This document shows positions 18,129 through 27,090 of a stretch of 64,000 nucleotides of DNA, piece after piece; the stretch's first letter is position 1, and each line of letters begins with the position of its first letter. Made by a program: the position numbers and the translations under genes. Location of the stretch: NCBI RefSeq assembly GCF_014041995.1, contig NZ_CP059492.1, positions 620,001-684,000 of the forward strand, given 5' to 3'. The stretch is from Changpingibacter yushuensis (GTDB lineage Bacteria; Actinomycetota; Actinomycetes; Actinomycetales; Actinomycetaceae). A model generated the notes under the pieces. It was not told where the DNA came from and searched no databases. It was given only the letters and a program-made list of their open reading frames with translations.

Positions 18129-19669
18129 TTTGAGACAACTCCTTTAATGAGTTTGATTGACTTTGATGGTACAGCCGAGAGGCGTTGAAGATGCGACCTT
18201 ATCCCACCTGACATTTCGGAGTATGGAGACGTCTCGTACTCTGCTGTGTTTGTCACTCGCTCGAAAGGATGGATTGGATTGGCAATCGTCTCGAGAGCTG
18301 CGTCCATACCGTTCTCAACTCTGATCAGGGAGTTGAGAGATGGGTCCTCATCATAGGTGTATTGGTTCAACCGTAGCTCGGAGGCGAGCACTCCCAACAG
18401 GAAATCCCTCTGTTGCTGAGAAGAAGCAATGATTCGATCAGCCCCAGCCACAGTCTCCGTGAGCTGTTGACTCTGGGTGTTCTGGAAGTTGCGTCCCGAC
18501 TCATGGTTTACCCATCCAGTGGTAAAGGAGCCTTCGAGTTCCGCCGTAGTGAAGTCCACTACCACAACTTGGCTTGAGGTGGCCGCCCAAGGTGCGGACC
18601 GCAGTGGCAAGCCAATCAGGTACGTCACGCATGCGGACTCTGACATCGACCTCACGCTGTGAGGACTCGCATACCATTGGCCATTGCGCCATTCCTGAAT
18701 CGCTTGTGTCACCGGATCCCACCAGAAACATGATTCACTCAGACCATCGACCACTTGCTGTAGACGCGTTCGTGCCGCTTCATCGGTGCTGGCGCAGGCA
18801 AACGCAAGCTGTGGAGCATTCGTCTCGCGAAGTTCGGCGAAAGCATCCTCAAGGACTCGACGTTTGGGATCTGCAATCCCCGTACTGCCCCATACTTCAT
18901 TCACGAACTCGGCTAGGTGCGGCAGCCGTTTGTCAGGAATGCGACGGGCGCTGGACGTCACAGCCTTAGAAAGCAGAAGTGACGGAAGCTGTGCGCCCCA
19001 CTCCCGCACGGTGTGAGATCCGTCGAAAGCTCCACGGGCGTATGTGAATGAGTTGACATCGTCGTTGCCCGGTGAACGCTGGAGATCGAGAATGGACGTG
19101 TTGGTGTTCGTTGCCCAGAGCGAATGAGCAACCACGCCTGTAAGCATGGGAGCCAAGTAGATACCTTGCAGTTGGGACGTGAGGTTCTTCGTCATGACGG
19201 CAAGATACTCATTGAACGGTATCGAGGGTACGCCGATAACAGCCGGAACTCCCACGGAACGGCCAGGAGTGCCACGCCCCGTGAGCCGGAGCTGAAGGTC
19301 AAGCGCAAGTGCGTAGATCCCAAGAGTGCTATCGAGACCGCCAGAAAGGTGAACCGCATGCGCGTCAAACGAGTAAAGGCCAGCGGCTGTCGCCAAGACG
19401 GGTACCTGCTCCGAGCCTGGGACAAACGCGGTGTTGGATGAGTACAGCTGGTCTGCCGAGACCTGAGAAACAAGGGAAGCGACTTCATTGGGTCCAACCG
19501 CTGACGGGTCAGTCCAGACGACGACTAATCCACTGGGGTCTGGTAGGCCGAGATCCACTGCGGATGCTGAGTCGTCCCGAGAGTGGCGGATCGTGGCATC
19601 AGGACCAAGTTCGCGTTTTAGATCGGGCGTGACCTTGTAGTTCGGAGGGACGACCAAGAAGATTCGCAT
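18125..19669 (-). CDS. Degenerate glycosyltransferase paralogue, probably catalytically inactive
   Basis: 514 residues, no clear named family. By eye it follows the same order as its 816-residue neighbour but with key sites lost. GLVVVWTDPSAVGPNEV aligns with the neighbour's DxD block, whose NND is replaced by TDP; GVPAVIGVPSIPFNEYL aligns with the GAAMFVPRRVYEEL block, but the acceptor ED motif is absent. The C-terminal third (SAPWAATSSQVVVVDF, then ADRIIASSQQQRDFLLG) aligns with the neighbour's GT4 N-terminal half (SAPWLMSSEKIVVADI, ASDKQRQFWLG), and the GT4 donor-binding half is missing. ATG 19669 has CGAGG six bases upstream; upstream in-frame ATGs lack a site. Translational overlap with the active enzyme suggests a complex partner. 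Function is inferred, not known. Confidence 0.7.
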   Translation of the reverse strand: MRIFLVVPPNYKVTPDLKRELGPDATIRHSRDDSASAVDLGLPDPSGLVVVWTDPSAVGPNEVASLVSQVSADQLYSSNTAFVPGSEQVPVLATAAGLYSFDAHAVHLSGGLDSTLGIYALALDLQLRLTGRGTPGRSVGVPAVIGVPSIPFNEYLAVMTKNLTSQLQGIYLAPMLTGVVAHSLWATNTNTSILDLQRSPGNDDVNSFTYARGAFDGSHTVREWGAQLPSLLLSKAVTSSARRIPDKRLPHLAEFVNEVWGSTGIADPKRRVLEDAFAELRETNAPQLAFACASTDEAARTRLQQVVDGLSESCFWWDPVTQAIQEWRNGQWYASPHSVRSMSESACVTYLIGLPLRSAPWAATSSQVVVVDFTTAELEGSFTTGWVNHESGRNFQNTQSQQLTETVAGADRIIASSQQQRDFLLGVLASELRLNQYTYDEDPSLNSLIRVENGMDAALETIANPIHPFERVTNTAEYETSPYSEMSGGIRSHLQRLSAVPSKSIKLIKGVVSK

Positions 19670-19874
19670 GACAACCTCGATACGGATTCGTGTAGCTAAG
19701 CCATGATACATGACCGAAAAATGTGGCCGCTGTCGCCCCAATGCATCACCCGAGGCGAAATAACACGACCATATGCCGCCAATCCGCAAATGCACTGTCG
19801 GGGGTCTTCGAAACGTACAGGCGGCACGATGCTAGTATCACATCGTCTCATTGAAGGATGTTACGGGAGCAGGA
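19670..19874. promoter_or_regulatory. Divergent promoter region between the glycosyltransferase pair and wzm
   Basis: A TAGTAT -10 box at 19833-19838 points toward wzm, giving a leader of about 30 bases. No clear -35 is seen. Promoters for the minus-strand operon are not resolved. Confidence 0.4.
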
Positions 19875-20810
19875 ATGTCACAACCGGATGAATACGATCC
19901 GATGCAGGAGGTTGCCCAGCGCCGCATCGATTCGCTCGGACAACAGGAGCTTCGCATCGTCGCACCTGATACGTCCTTCTTCGGAGGTGCGCGTGGCTCA
20001 TTGCTGGACCTATGGAACCATCGTGAGCTGTGGTGGCTACTGACAAAACGTGAGCTGAAGGCGCGCTACAAGGATTCCGTGCTTGGGTTTCTGTGGACTT
20101 TGGTTCGTCCGCTCGTCAACTTGCTGATCTATTACTACGCAATTGGTGAAATCCTTGGCGCTTCACGTTCGATCGATAACTTTGCGGTATACGTCTTCGC
20201 CGGCTTGACGGCTTGGGGCTTGTTCAGCCAGGTTGTGGCGAGTTCCACAGGCTCAATTGTTGGTAACTCGGGAATCGTAAAGAAGGTATACCTTCCACGC
20301 GAGATCTTTCCGCTATCCGCCACTGGAGCTGCTTGCGTCGACTTCCTCGCACAGCTGGCCATTCTGGTCGTTGGAACTGCACTGATCATCCGTGACGTGG
20401 ACTGGTTGAGTCTTGTGATGTACGGCCCGCTTTCACTGCTTGTTCTCTTGACATGGGGTGTCGCATTCGGTGTTGTTCTCGCTGCCGCCAACGTCTATCT
20501 TCGCGACGTCCAGTACCTGGTTGAGGTCGCAATGATGGTGGGGTTCTGGCTCACTCCTTCCGTGTACTCATTCGAGATGGTGATCAACGAAGCCCCTGCA
20601 TGGATGCTTGACATCTATCTGGCAAATCCCACCACACTTGCTGTCTTGGGCTTCCAGAAAGCATTTTGGGCCGTAGGAAGCGAATCGATCATTTGGCCCT
20701 CGCACCTGTTCACCCGTCTGACGATAATGTTGGCGATTGGATGCGTGCTCGTGTTTGTTGCACAGCGAGTCTTCTCGCGGATGCAGCGCAACTTTGCTCA
20801 GGAGCTCTAA
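19875..20810 (+). CDS. wzm: Polysaccharide ABC transporter permease (Wzm-like)
   Basis: A 311-residue ABC-2 type permease with about six TM helices. ELWWLLTKRELKARYKDSVL followed by GFLWTLVRPLVNLLIYY is the typical entry of Wzm/TagG proteins, and VKKVYLPREIFPLS is the conserved loop. It forms the channel that moves lipid-linked polysaccharide across the membrane. ATG 19875 has GGGAGCAGGA just upstream. The next gene begins at the base after the TAA. Confidence 0.93.
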   Translation: MSQPDEYDPMQEVAQRRIDSLGQQELRIVAPDTSFFGGARGSLLDLWNHRELWWLLTKRELKARYKDSVLGFLWTLVRPLVNLLIYYYAIGEILGASRSIDNFAVYVFAGLTAWGLFSQVVASSTGSIVGNSGIVKKVYLPREIFPLSATGAACVDFLAQLAILVVGTALIIRDVDWLSLVMYGPLSLLVLLTWGVAFGVVLAAANVYLRDVQYLVEVAMMVGFWLTPSVYSFEMVINEAPAWMLDIYLANPTTLAVLGFQKAFWAVGSESIIWPSHLFTRLTIMLAIGCVLVFVAQRVFSRMQRNFAQEL

Positions 20811-22052
20811 TTGGCACATCCAGATGTCATCCAGATCAATGATGTTTCCAAGAAGTTCATCGTTCACAAGGACAAGTCACTCAAGGAACGAATCGTCAAT
20901 GCTGGTCGCTCGCGCGCACACGCCGAAGAGTATTGGGCGTTGAGCGATATTAAGTTCTCTATTGCCGCGGGTGAGTCGATCGGACTGGCCGGAGCGAATG
21001 GCTCTGGCAAGTCGACGCTTCTCAAGATCATAGGTGGAATTCTCACACCTGACTCCGGCGATGTGAGGGTACGCGGGAGAATAGCCGCGCTTCTCGAACT
21101 GGGTGCTGGATTTCATCCAGATCTCACAGGGAGAGAGAATATCTACCTAAATGCGTCAATCTTGGGATTGTCTGATGAAGAGATCTCGGCTCGGATGGAC
21201 TCAATCGTAGACTTCTCAGGGATTCGGGACTTCATTGACACCCAAGTGAAGTTCTATTCGTCGGGTATGTATGTGCGTCTGGCGTTCTCTGTCGCGGTCC
21301 ATTCCGATCCAGACATCTTGCTTGTAGACGAGGTTCTTGCCGTGGGCGATGAACCCTTCCAACGCAAGTGCATGGAGAAGATTCGTGAGTTTCAATCCGA
21401 AGGACGATCAATCATCCTCGTGTCGCATTCAGCCGAGCAAATCATTGACGTCTGTGATCGTGCTGTTGTGCTTGACCACGGCAGAATTATCGCCATGGGC
21501 GATGCTCGCGATGCCATGAGCCGCTTGCACCAGAAGTATGAGGATGACATCCTCCAAGACATGGAAGCTGCTGACGCGGCCTCACAGTATCGACCGCACC
21601 GAGATCAAAGACTGTGCAACATTACGAACATTTCGGTCATTGAGGGCCTCATCGAACAGCCCGACGGGCTGCGAGTGCTCATCTCGGGTGACTCGATCGT
21701 CGTCGGAGTTGACGTCGAGGTCTCACAGCCGTTGCAAAACTACGGGATTGTCTTGGGCATTGACACCATCAAAGACGAACCTGTGTTCGGCATGAACAGC
21801 CAACGGCTCCAACTCAAACTTCCGAACATTTACGGAAGGGCCCGTATCGAAGTCACGTTGCCCAAACTTGCACTCGGAGAAGGTGACTACGCTTTCAACG
21901 CCTCGATCGTAAATGCTGCAGGTATCGAGATGGACCGCCGGCAGCATGCTGCGCTGATGACGGTGAGATCCGATGGTATGACAACGGGCTTCATTAAGAC
22001 TTTCCCAGAGGTCGCTGTGACGCTAGGCGAAACATTCTTAGATGAGGGTTGA
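20811..22052 (+). CDS. wzt: Polysaccharide ABC transporter ATPase with C-terminal carbohydrate-binding domain (Wzt-like)
   Basis: 413 residues. The ATPase (1-245) has Walker A GANGSGKST (61-69), signature YSSGMYVRLAFS, Walker B DILLVDEVLA and switch His in LVSHSAE. The remaining 160 residues form a Wzt_C-like beta domain (VEVSQPLQNYGIVLGIDTI, LALGEGDYAFNASI), which in O-antigen systems reads the non-reducing end of the finished chain. This implies export of a completed, possibly capped polymer. The start is TTG, directly after the wzm stop, supported by AGGAG seven bases upstream. Confidence 0.93.
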   Translation: MAHPDVIQINDVSKKFIVHKDKSLKERIVNAGRSRAHAEEYWALSDIKFSIAAGESIGLAGANGSGKSTLLKIIGGILTPDSGDVRVRGRIAALLELGAGFHPDLTGRENIYLNASILGLSDEEISARMDSIVDFSGIRDFIDTQVKFYSSGMYVRLAFSVAVHSDPDILLVDEVLAVGDEPFQRKCMEKIREFQSEGRSIILVSHSAEQIIDVCDRAVVLDHGRIIAMGDARDAMSRLHQKYEDDILQDMEAADAASQYRPHRDQRLCNITNISVIEGLIEQPDGLRVLISGDSIVVGVDVEVSQPLQNYGIVLGIDTIKDEPVFGMNSQRLQLKLPNIYGRARIEVTLPKLALGEGDYAFNASIVNAAGIEMDRRQHAALMTVRSDGMTTGFIKTFPEVAVTLGETFLDEG

Positions 22053-22055
22053 GTA

Positions 22056-25022
22056 GTGGAAGACGGAACCCAACGTGATGAATCAGGCAGTCGCTCAGTG
22101 ATGGGCGATCTGCTGGCCGAATACGATTCAACAAGCGCACCGGTGTTTCCGGAGGTCTTGACTGACCATGATTCTGATACTAGGGAACCACCCAACCTGC
22201 TGGTAAGGATTCCTCGTTTCCAGATTAGCTTTCGTACCGCTGGATCCTGGCTCAACATCTTGGGCTGGCTGGCGTTGCTGGCATTTGTCATCATGACGAT
22301 TGGTCCAGGGCTTATTGGAACGAAGGTGTTCCTCGGTACCGATCTGCTGACGGAGTTTGCTCCGTGGTCATCGTTGAGCTCGGCAGACTCCATCACGAAC
22401 CGCGGAGTTGGCGACACGATCGATTCTGTCGCTCCGACTTCAATCTTGATATCCGACGCTGCTTCAACGGGGAACTTCGCGTTGTGGGATCCATACAACG
22501 CAGGTGGAACAGAAGCGCTCGCAACCACAAATACCGGAATGCTCTCGCCTCTTTCGTGGCCCTGGTGGGTGCTTTCCCATGAACTTGCGCCGGCGTGGGT
22601 GAAGCTTTCAGAGATCGCGGCTGTGGCACTCGGAATGGCGCTGCTATTGCGCGGACGCTGGAGACTCCCATCTTTCACTGTGCCTCTCGCAACTCTCATT
22701 TTTGTGTCAAGTGGTTTCATGATTTCGTGGACAAATTGGCCACAGACACGCGTTGCCGCGTTCATTCCGCTCATCTTCTGGGCTACCGATCGCTTGGCTG
22801 TGGAAAAACGATGGATAAACGCTGTGCCAATGGGCGTTTTGGTGGCTTGCATGATCTTCGGCGGGTTCCCCGCAGTCACTGTCTATACGATCTATGCGGC
22901 CGTTGGTTTCTTCTTCTGCCGCTCTATCGCGCAACACCGCCAAGCAAGGCCCGTCTTTATGGCATTGCTGCGTTCGGGAATTGGAGTAATGCTGGGCCTG
23001 GCACTCTCAGCGGTGCAGTTACTTCCCTTTGTGTGGCAGTCAACTCATAATGTCAACTTCGAGGCACGAAGCTATGGCGAAGCATTCCCAACATCCTTGC
23101 TCAGCACCACGGTTGTGCCAACTATGCTCGGCCTTCCGGACCTGAGCGGCTACATTTGGCCACTGCACTTCATAGAGGGTTTCTCCTATGTAGGTGTAAC
23201 CTCTGTGATTCTTATAGTTGCCGCAATGCTCGTGCGGCCGAAACGAGAGCATCTTCCGGGCGTCCTTCCATTCTTTGCGGTAGCACTCGTTTTTGTCGGT
23301 ACAGCCGTGTATTCGGCGGGCTTGGCAAACGACATTCTGACGTTGCTGCCCGCGATTTCAACTAGTCCTATTGGGCGAATTCGCTCCGTCTTAGGCTTCT
23401 TTGTGGCAGTCTTGGCGGCCCTAGGTGCGACGGCGCTGTATGAGCCGGTTGGCCTGCGCGCACAGCTAGCGCAAATTCGCAATCGGCCTCTGACGCGCGT
23501 GCCATACGCACTCATTTATGTCGCGCTCGCTGGCGTTGTTCTTCTGGTTACTTGCCGCGAGGTCGTCACCATATACATGTCTGGTGATGTCTATGCGGCG
23601 GGCAATTTGTCGATCGTTCGGCGAGACATTGCGATTGGAATCGGAATCGCAATGCTTGTTGGAACCGCTACGTTGTTGGTGTGGTTCACCGTTCGGCGCT
23701 GGCTTTCCGTCATTGTCTCTGCGGCGGCGATTGTCACAACATTGGTTCCAGCGATTCTGATTGCGCACACGTGGTGGCCGTTGAGTGACCTAGACTCTTT
23801 CTATCCGGAGACCCCGGCCTACGATTTCCTCGAACAGAACTTGGGACAAGACAGGTTCGTGACAGTCGGGCGTACGATGTCGCCGGCTACGTCGTCGGCA
23901 TACCAACTACGTGCGCTTTCCGGCCATACTTTTGCTTCTCCCGAGTGGCGTGAGCTCACGGAGACTGCCGTTCCAGGTTTCTACGCAACCCAAACGTATT
24001 CGAGCTTACCGGGAGATAGCTGGCAAGAAGCAATCGAGAACCCTATCCTGGATCGGCTTGGCGTGAAGTACATCGTCGTATCACCCTCAGAAACCATTCC
24101 GGGCGATGTCGATGACTTCGCTTCTGCAACAGGTGAGACTGAATTATCTGAGAATTCTGGGACGCTCAAAACGGCTGTCTTCTCAGGCCCGCTCCGCGGT
24201 GTTCAGCTCAGCGTTCTTCAGCAGATTGGATTGCCAGACGACTCAGCCACTCTGGAACTCAACGTGGTTTCAGAAAGTGGGCAGGTTCTTGCCACAACCT
24301 CGCAGACCATTGGCGGGATAGGTGCTGATCAGAGTCTCGCCGTTCAGGGCGAAGGTATTCCAGAGTCCACGACGTGGCACGTTGAACTGACGTTCTCTGA
24401 CTCCAATGCCCGAGTTATTCTTGCAACTGGTAGTGACGGCACTGTTTCGGTGGCTCCGGTTCGTCCTGTTGATGACGGCCTTGAACTTGTTCATACCGGT
24501 GACGCAACGATCTTTGAGCGCACAACCGCTCTGGAGCGAGTCCGCTGGGCGTCGTCCGAAGAGGTCGTCGCGGATTCCCAAGAGAATCTTGAAGCACTCT
24601 ACGGCTCTGGTGACCTTGATGACACGGTGATTCTCGAGCACGAGGAAGATGCAAAGGCTGTGGACGGCACGTCGACGGCCGTGGTCACATCTGAGGATGT
24701 CGACACGGATAACATCGAGATCCACGTGGAATCAACCGGTGCAGGCTGGGTTGCTATTGCGGATGCTATGAGGGATCGCGGGTGGTCTGCAACGCTGGAT
24801 GGCGAGTCAGTGAATCTTGTCGATGCTGATCACGCGACCGTTGCGGTCTATGTCGATTCGGCGGGTGAGCATACGATCAGCTTGTCCTACTCACCGCCCT
24901 ATTTCAGTATTGGACTTGCGGTCACATGTACTGCCGGGGTGCTCAGTATAGTTGCTGTGACGGTCGTAAGGATCCAGAGGGTGCGTCGGCGCCGGGACAG
25001 TAGTTTGCATTCCGGAGAGTGA
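22056..25022 (+). CDS. YfhO family GT-C type membrane glycosyltransferase
   Basis: 988 residues. The N-terminal 60 residues are cytoplasmic, then about 13 TM helices run to residue ~575, with the YfhO-type first loop FLGTDLLTEFAPW and LWDPYNAGG. A large extracytoplasmic beta-rich region (590-955) and a last TM (about 960-980) follow. YfhO proteins use polyprenyl-phosphate sugars to decorate wall or teichoic acid polymers outside the membrane. GTG 22056 starts three bases after the wzt stop, so it belongs to the export operon and probably modifies the exported chain. Confidence 0.85.
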   Translation: MEDGTQRDESGSRSVMGDLLAEYDSTSAPVFPEVLTDHDSDTREPPNLLVRIPRFQISFRTAGSWLNILGWLALLAFVIMTIGPGLIGTKVFLGTDLLTEFAPWSSLSSADSITNRGVGDTIDSVAPTSILISDAASTGNFALWDPYNAGGTEALATTNTGMLSPLSWPWWVLSHELAPAWVKLSEIAAVALGMALLLRGRWRLPSFTVPLATLIFVSSGFMISWTNWPQTRVAAFIPLIFWATDRLAVEKRWINAVPMGVLVACMIFGGFPAVTVYTIYAAVGFFFCRSIAQHRQARPVFMALLRSGIGVMLGLALSAVQLLPFVWQSTHNVNFEARSYGEAFPTSLLSTTVVPTMLGLPDLSGYIWPLHFIEGFSYVGVTSVILIVAAMLVRPKREHLPGVLPFFAVALVFVGTAVYSAGLANDILTLLPAISTSPIGRIRSVLGFFVAVLAALGATALYEPVGLRAQLAQIRNRPLTRVPYALIYVALAGVVLLVTCREVVTIYMSGDVYAAGNLSIVRRDIAIGIGIAMLVGTATLLVWFTVRRWLSVIVSAAAIVTTLVPAILIAHTWWPLSDLDSFYPETPAYDFLEQNLGQDRFVTVGRTMSPATSSAYQLRALSGHTFASPEWRELTETAVPGFYATQTYSSLPGDSWQEAIENPILDRLGVKYIVVSPSETIPGDVDDFASATGETELSENSGTLKTAVFSGPLRGVQLSVLQQIGLPDDSATLELNVVSESGQVLATTSQTIGGIGADQSLAVQGEGIPESTTWHVELTFSDSNARVILATGSDGTVSVAPVRPVDDGLELVHTGDATIFERTTALERVRWASSEEVVADSQENLEALYGSGDLDDTVILEHEEDAKAVDGTSTAVVTSEDVDTDNIEIHVESTGAGWVAIADAMRDRGWSATLDGESVNLVDADHATVAVYVDSAGEHTISLSYSPPYFSIGLAVTCTAGVLSIVAVTVVRIQRVRRRRDSSLHSGE

Positions 25023-25023
25023 C

Positions 25024-25365
25024 ATGGGCCGATTTGTGAGCAGCGGCAAACTGTACTCGCGATCCTATGTGGTTCAGCAGAGTGCAGAGGAGTCTTTCCG
25101 GTTGATCAGAAAGCTCGTCGACTCTGCAGCGTATCTCAAGCAAAACGGCGAGGTGGAAGGCCGATTGATTGCTGCAACGGGAGTTGCGAACATCCTCGGT
25201 TCGGGTGAAAGTGTTCGGTTCACCATCGAGCAGAGTGCCTCTGGGGCGCGCGTCAACATTGATGTGCGGGCACGATTTCGGGGACAGGTGCTGCAAGGTT
25301 TGGGCTGCGAACTGCTGATCCGGCGGGTTGCCCGAGACATAGGGCGTGCCCTGACACGAGCTTAA
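25024..25365 (+). CDS. Small conserved-looking protein of unknown function
   Basis: 113 residues beginning one base after the YfhO stop, with GGAGAGTGAC just upstream of the ATG. It has no signal peptide or TM helix. Predicted alternating strands in residues 45-85 (VEGRLIAATGVANILGSG, VRFTIEQSASGARVNIDVRA) and helices at both ends give a small alpha/beta domain, perhaps of the SRPBCC-like lipid-binding type. I do not recognise the family. Its place as last gene of the wzm-wzt-yfhO unit suggests a role in the same pathway. Confidence 0.7.
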   Translation: MGRFVSSGKLYSRSYVVQQSAEESFRLIRKLVDSAAYLKQNGEVEGRLIAATGVANILGSGESVRFTIEQSASGARVNIDVRARFRGQVLQGLGCELLIRRVARDIGRALTRA

Positions 25366-25387
25366 CCAAAGGCAGCTTTGCGGGTTT

Positions 25388-26281
25388 TCAGTTCTTGAGC
25401 TTTCCCATTCGGCCGCGGATGCCGTCGGCCAAGCCACGAGCCAGCATTCGCCTGCGTTCAGGCAGACGATCCACTAGTACCGAGTTGAAAACGATGTACT
25501 TTGCGGCCCAGTAGGCGTACCGAATTCGCCACGGCACGGGCATAAGGTCACGCTTGATGAGCGAGATCGTGTTGCGCAGGATGTAGTAGTTCCGGAAAGG
25601 CGCGTGCACATGGATCGGCTGCGGGCGGTTAGGGAGCTGCACTACTTCGTCTCCCAACGAATGATGCAGGCCGATTGACGGCACACACACTAGGCGGTGG
25701 CCCAGCTGGCGGGCCCGCAAGCCCCACTCCAGATCCACATGGTCGATGAACATCGCGCCGTTCATCGGACCGATCACCTTGAGTGCCTCGAGTCGGATGA
25801 GGCAGCCCGAGGCGATGAGGAACGCCACATCCAACCGTTCCTGCTCAAGTTCTTCGGGGTGGGCCCGCTTGGGCCCCCACGTGCGGGCGCAGTAAACGAG
25901 TTGGTCGCCACCCTCACGGTCCTCTGCGGGCAACGGACCGGTGGCCGCGATGAGCGGATCTTCTTCGATCGCATGCACAAGTCCCTCAACCATGCCAGGT
26001 GAGGGGAGCGAGTCGTCGTCGGAGAGAAGTACGAAGTCCGCACCAAGCGAGTCGGCTACCTCGATCCCGATGTTCTGCGCCGCGGCAATCCCCACATTCT
26101 CATCAAGTGGCACGAAGTGTGCCCCGGCCGCGTGGCACGTGGCACTGAGCTGCTGGGCCGTCTCAGGGCCAGAACCGTTGTCAACTACGACGACGTCGTC
26201 GCATTGACGGGCGAGTTCGCTCACCAGCTCGGCACAATCACCGTCCGGACGGAATGTGACGACTACCGCGACGACGCTCAT
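25388..26281 (-). CDS. Glycosyltransferase family 2 (rhamnosyltransferase-like)
   Basis: A 297-residue GT-A enzyme: VVVVDNGSGPETA, DENVGIAAAQNIG, FVLLSDDDSLPSPGM (DDD metal/donor site), IASGCLIRLEAL and MFIDHVDLEWGLRARQLGH (acceptor-side DxxW block). The arrangement matches GT2 rhamnosyltransferases of the RfbF/WbbL type. ATG 26281 overlaps the TGA of rfbC (ATGA), so it is co-translated with a dTDP-rhamnose synthesis gene, which supports a rhamnose donor. The C-terminal 60 residues are basic and aromatic, suggesting membrane association. Confidence 0.9.
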   Translation of the reverse strand: MSVVAVVVTFRPDGDCAELVSELARQCDDVVVVDNGSGPETAQQLSATCHAAGAHFVPLDENVGIAAAQNIGIEVADSLGADFVLLSDDDSLPSPGMVEGLVHAIEEDPLIAATGPLPAEDREGGDQLVYCARTWGPKRAHPEELEQERLDVAFLIASGCLIRLEALKVIGPMNGAMFIDHVDLEWGLRARQLGHRLVCVPSIGLHHSLGDEVVQLPNRPQPIHVHAPFRNYYILRNTISLIKRDLMPVPWRIRYAYWAAKYIVFNSVLVDRLPERRRMLARGLADGIRGRMGKLKN

Positions 26282-26892
26282 CAGAGAGTTGCGATGAACT
26301 GCTGGCAGGCTTCCCACGATGGCAGAAGCCCAGATTCCTTAGCTTCGGAAAGTCCCGGGGCGTCCGTGTCCTTCGGGGAAAGCAGGAGTTCGAGCGGGTT
26401 TCCGTCACGATCAACTGTGGGGTAATCGATGGCCACTTCGGGGCACAGCGGGTTGATGCCATGTTCGCGGCCCGGTGCGTATTCGGCGGAGCACATGTAC
26501 ACCACGGTCGAATTGTCTGCGAGCGCCACGAACACGTGGCCCAAGCCTTCAGACAGATAGATTGCGCGGCGGTCGACGTCGTCCAAAAGAACCGAATCCC
26601 ACTGACCAAAAGTGGGGGAGCCAACACGGATATCTACTGCAAAATCGAGCACCGCTCCTGAGGGGCACATCACGTACTTGGCCTGCGAGGGCGGGACATC
26701 TGCAAAGTGGATGCCGCGCACGGTGCCAGCTTTGGAGACGGAGGTATTACCCTGGCGGAGTTCGAGCTTGTGACCTATGACCTTCTCAAACTCAGACGAC
26801 TTGTATACCTCAGCGAACAATCCGCGTTCATCGGGGAACTGCCTTGGTGTGAATTCCCAAGCTCCCGCAACTTTCAACTCGCGGATTTCCAT
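26281..26892 (-). CDS. rfbC: dTDP-4-dehydrorhamnose 3,5-epimerase RfbC/RmlC
   Basis: A 203-residue cupin, third step of dTDP-L-rhamnose synthesis. FPDERGLFAEVYKSSEF, the catalytic His in GTVRGIHFADVP, VLDFAVDIRVGSPTFGQW and YLSEGLGHVFVAL are all present, with the catalytic Tyr in the later STVVYMCSAEY segment. ATG 26892 has AAAGGAG six bases upstream; in-frame codons further upstream lack a site. Overlaps the downstream GT2 gene by the ATGA arrangement. Confidence 0.94.
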   Translation of the reverse strand: MEIRELKVAGAWEFTPRQFPDERGLFAEVYKSSEFEKVIGHKLELRQGNTSVSKAGTVRGIHFADVPPSQAKYVMCPSGAVLDFAVDIRVGSPTFGQWDSVLLDDVDRRAIYLSEGLGHVFVALADNSTVVYMCSAEYAPGREHGINPLCPEVAIDYPTVDRDGNPLELLLSPKDTDAPGLSEAKESGLLPSWEACQQFIATL

Positions 26893-27090
26893 GGGTGCTC
26901 CTTTGTGGTACGTGACAAATGATGTTGCGTCTGCCAACAGCATCAGGCCGAACTGGCATACCATGACAGTCTATCGCCAGTCCTACGCGCGCAATGTGCC
27001 ATGAGACGTGCCACGTTCAGCAAGCTCCTAAGATGGTAACGGTAGAATCTCGATGCACGTTCCTGCCCGGCGCACCTAATGGGAGAATCA
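26893..27090. promoter_or_regulatory. Divergent intergenic region between rfbC and the DPM-like gene
   Basis: A TAGAAT -10 box at 27043-27048 points toward the DPM-like gene; its -35 is not convincing. The rfbC promoter is not resolved. Confidence 0.4.

Noticed and set aside
18125-19669. Calling the degenerate glycosyltransferase a pseudogene
   Set aside because: The frame is intact over 514 codons with a proper start and a four-base overlap with the next gene, which argues for a maintained protein.
21887-22879. A 330-codon open frame on the minus strand over wzt and the YfhO gene
   Set aside because: Antisense to well-supported genes; no recognisable motif and no ribosome site.
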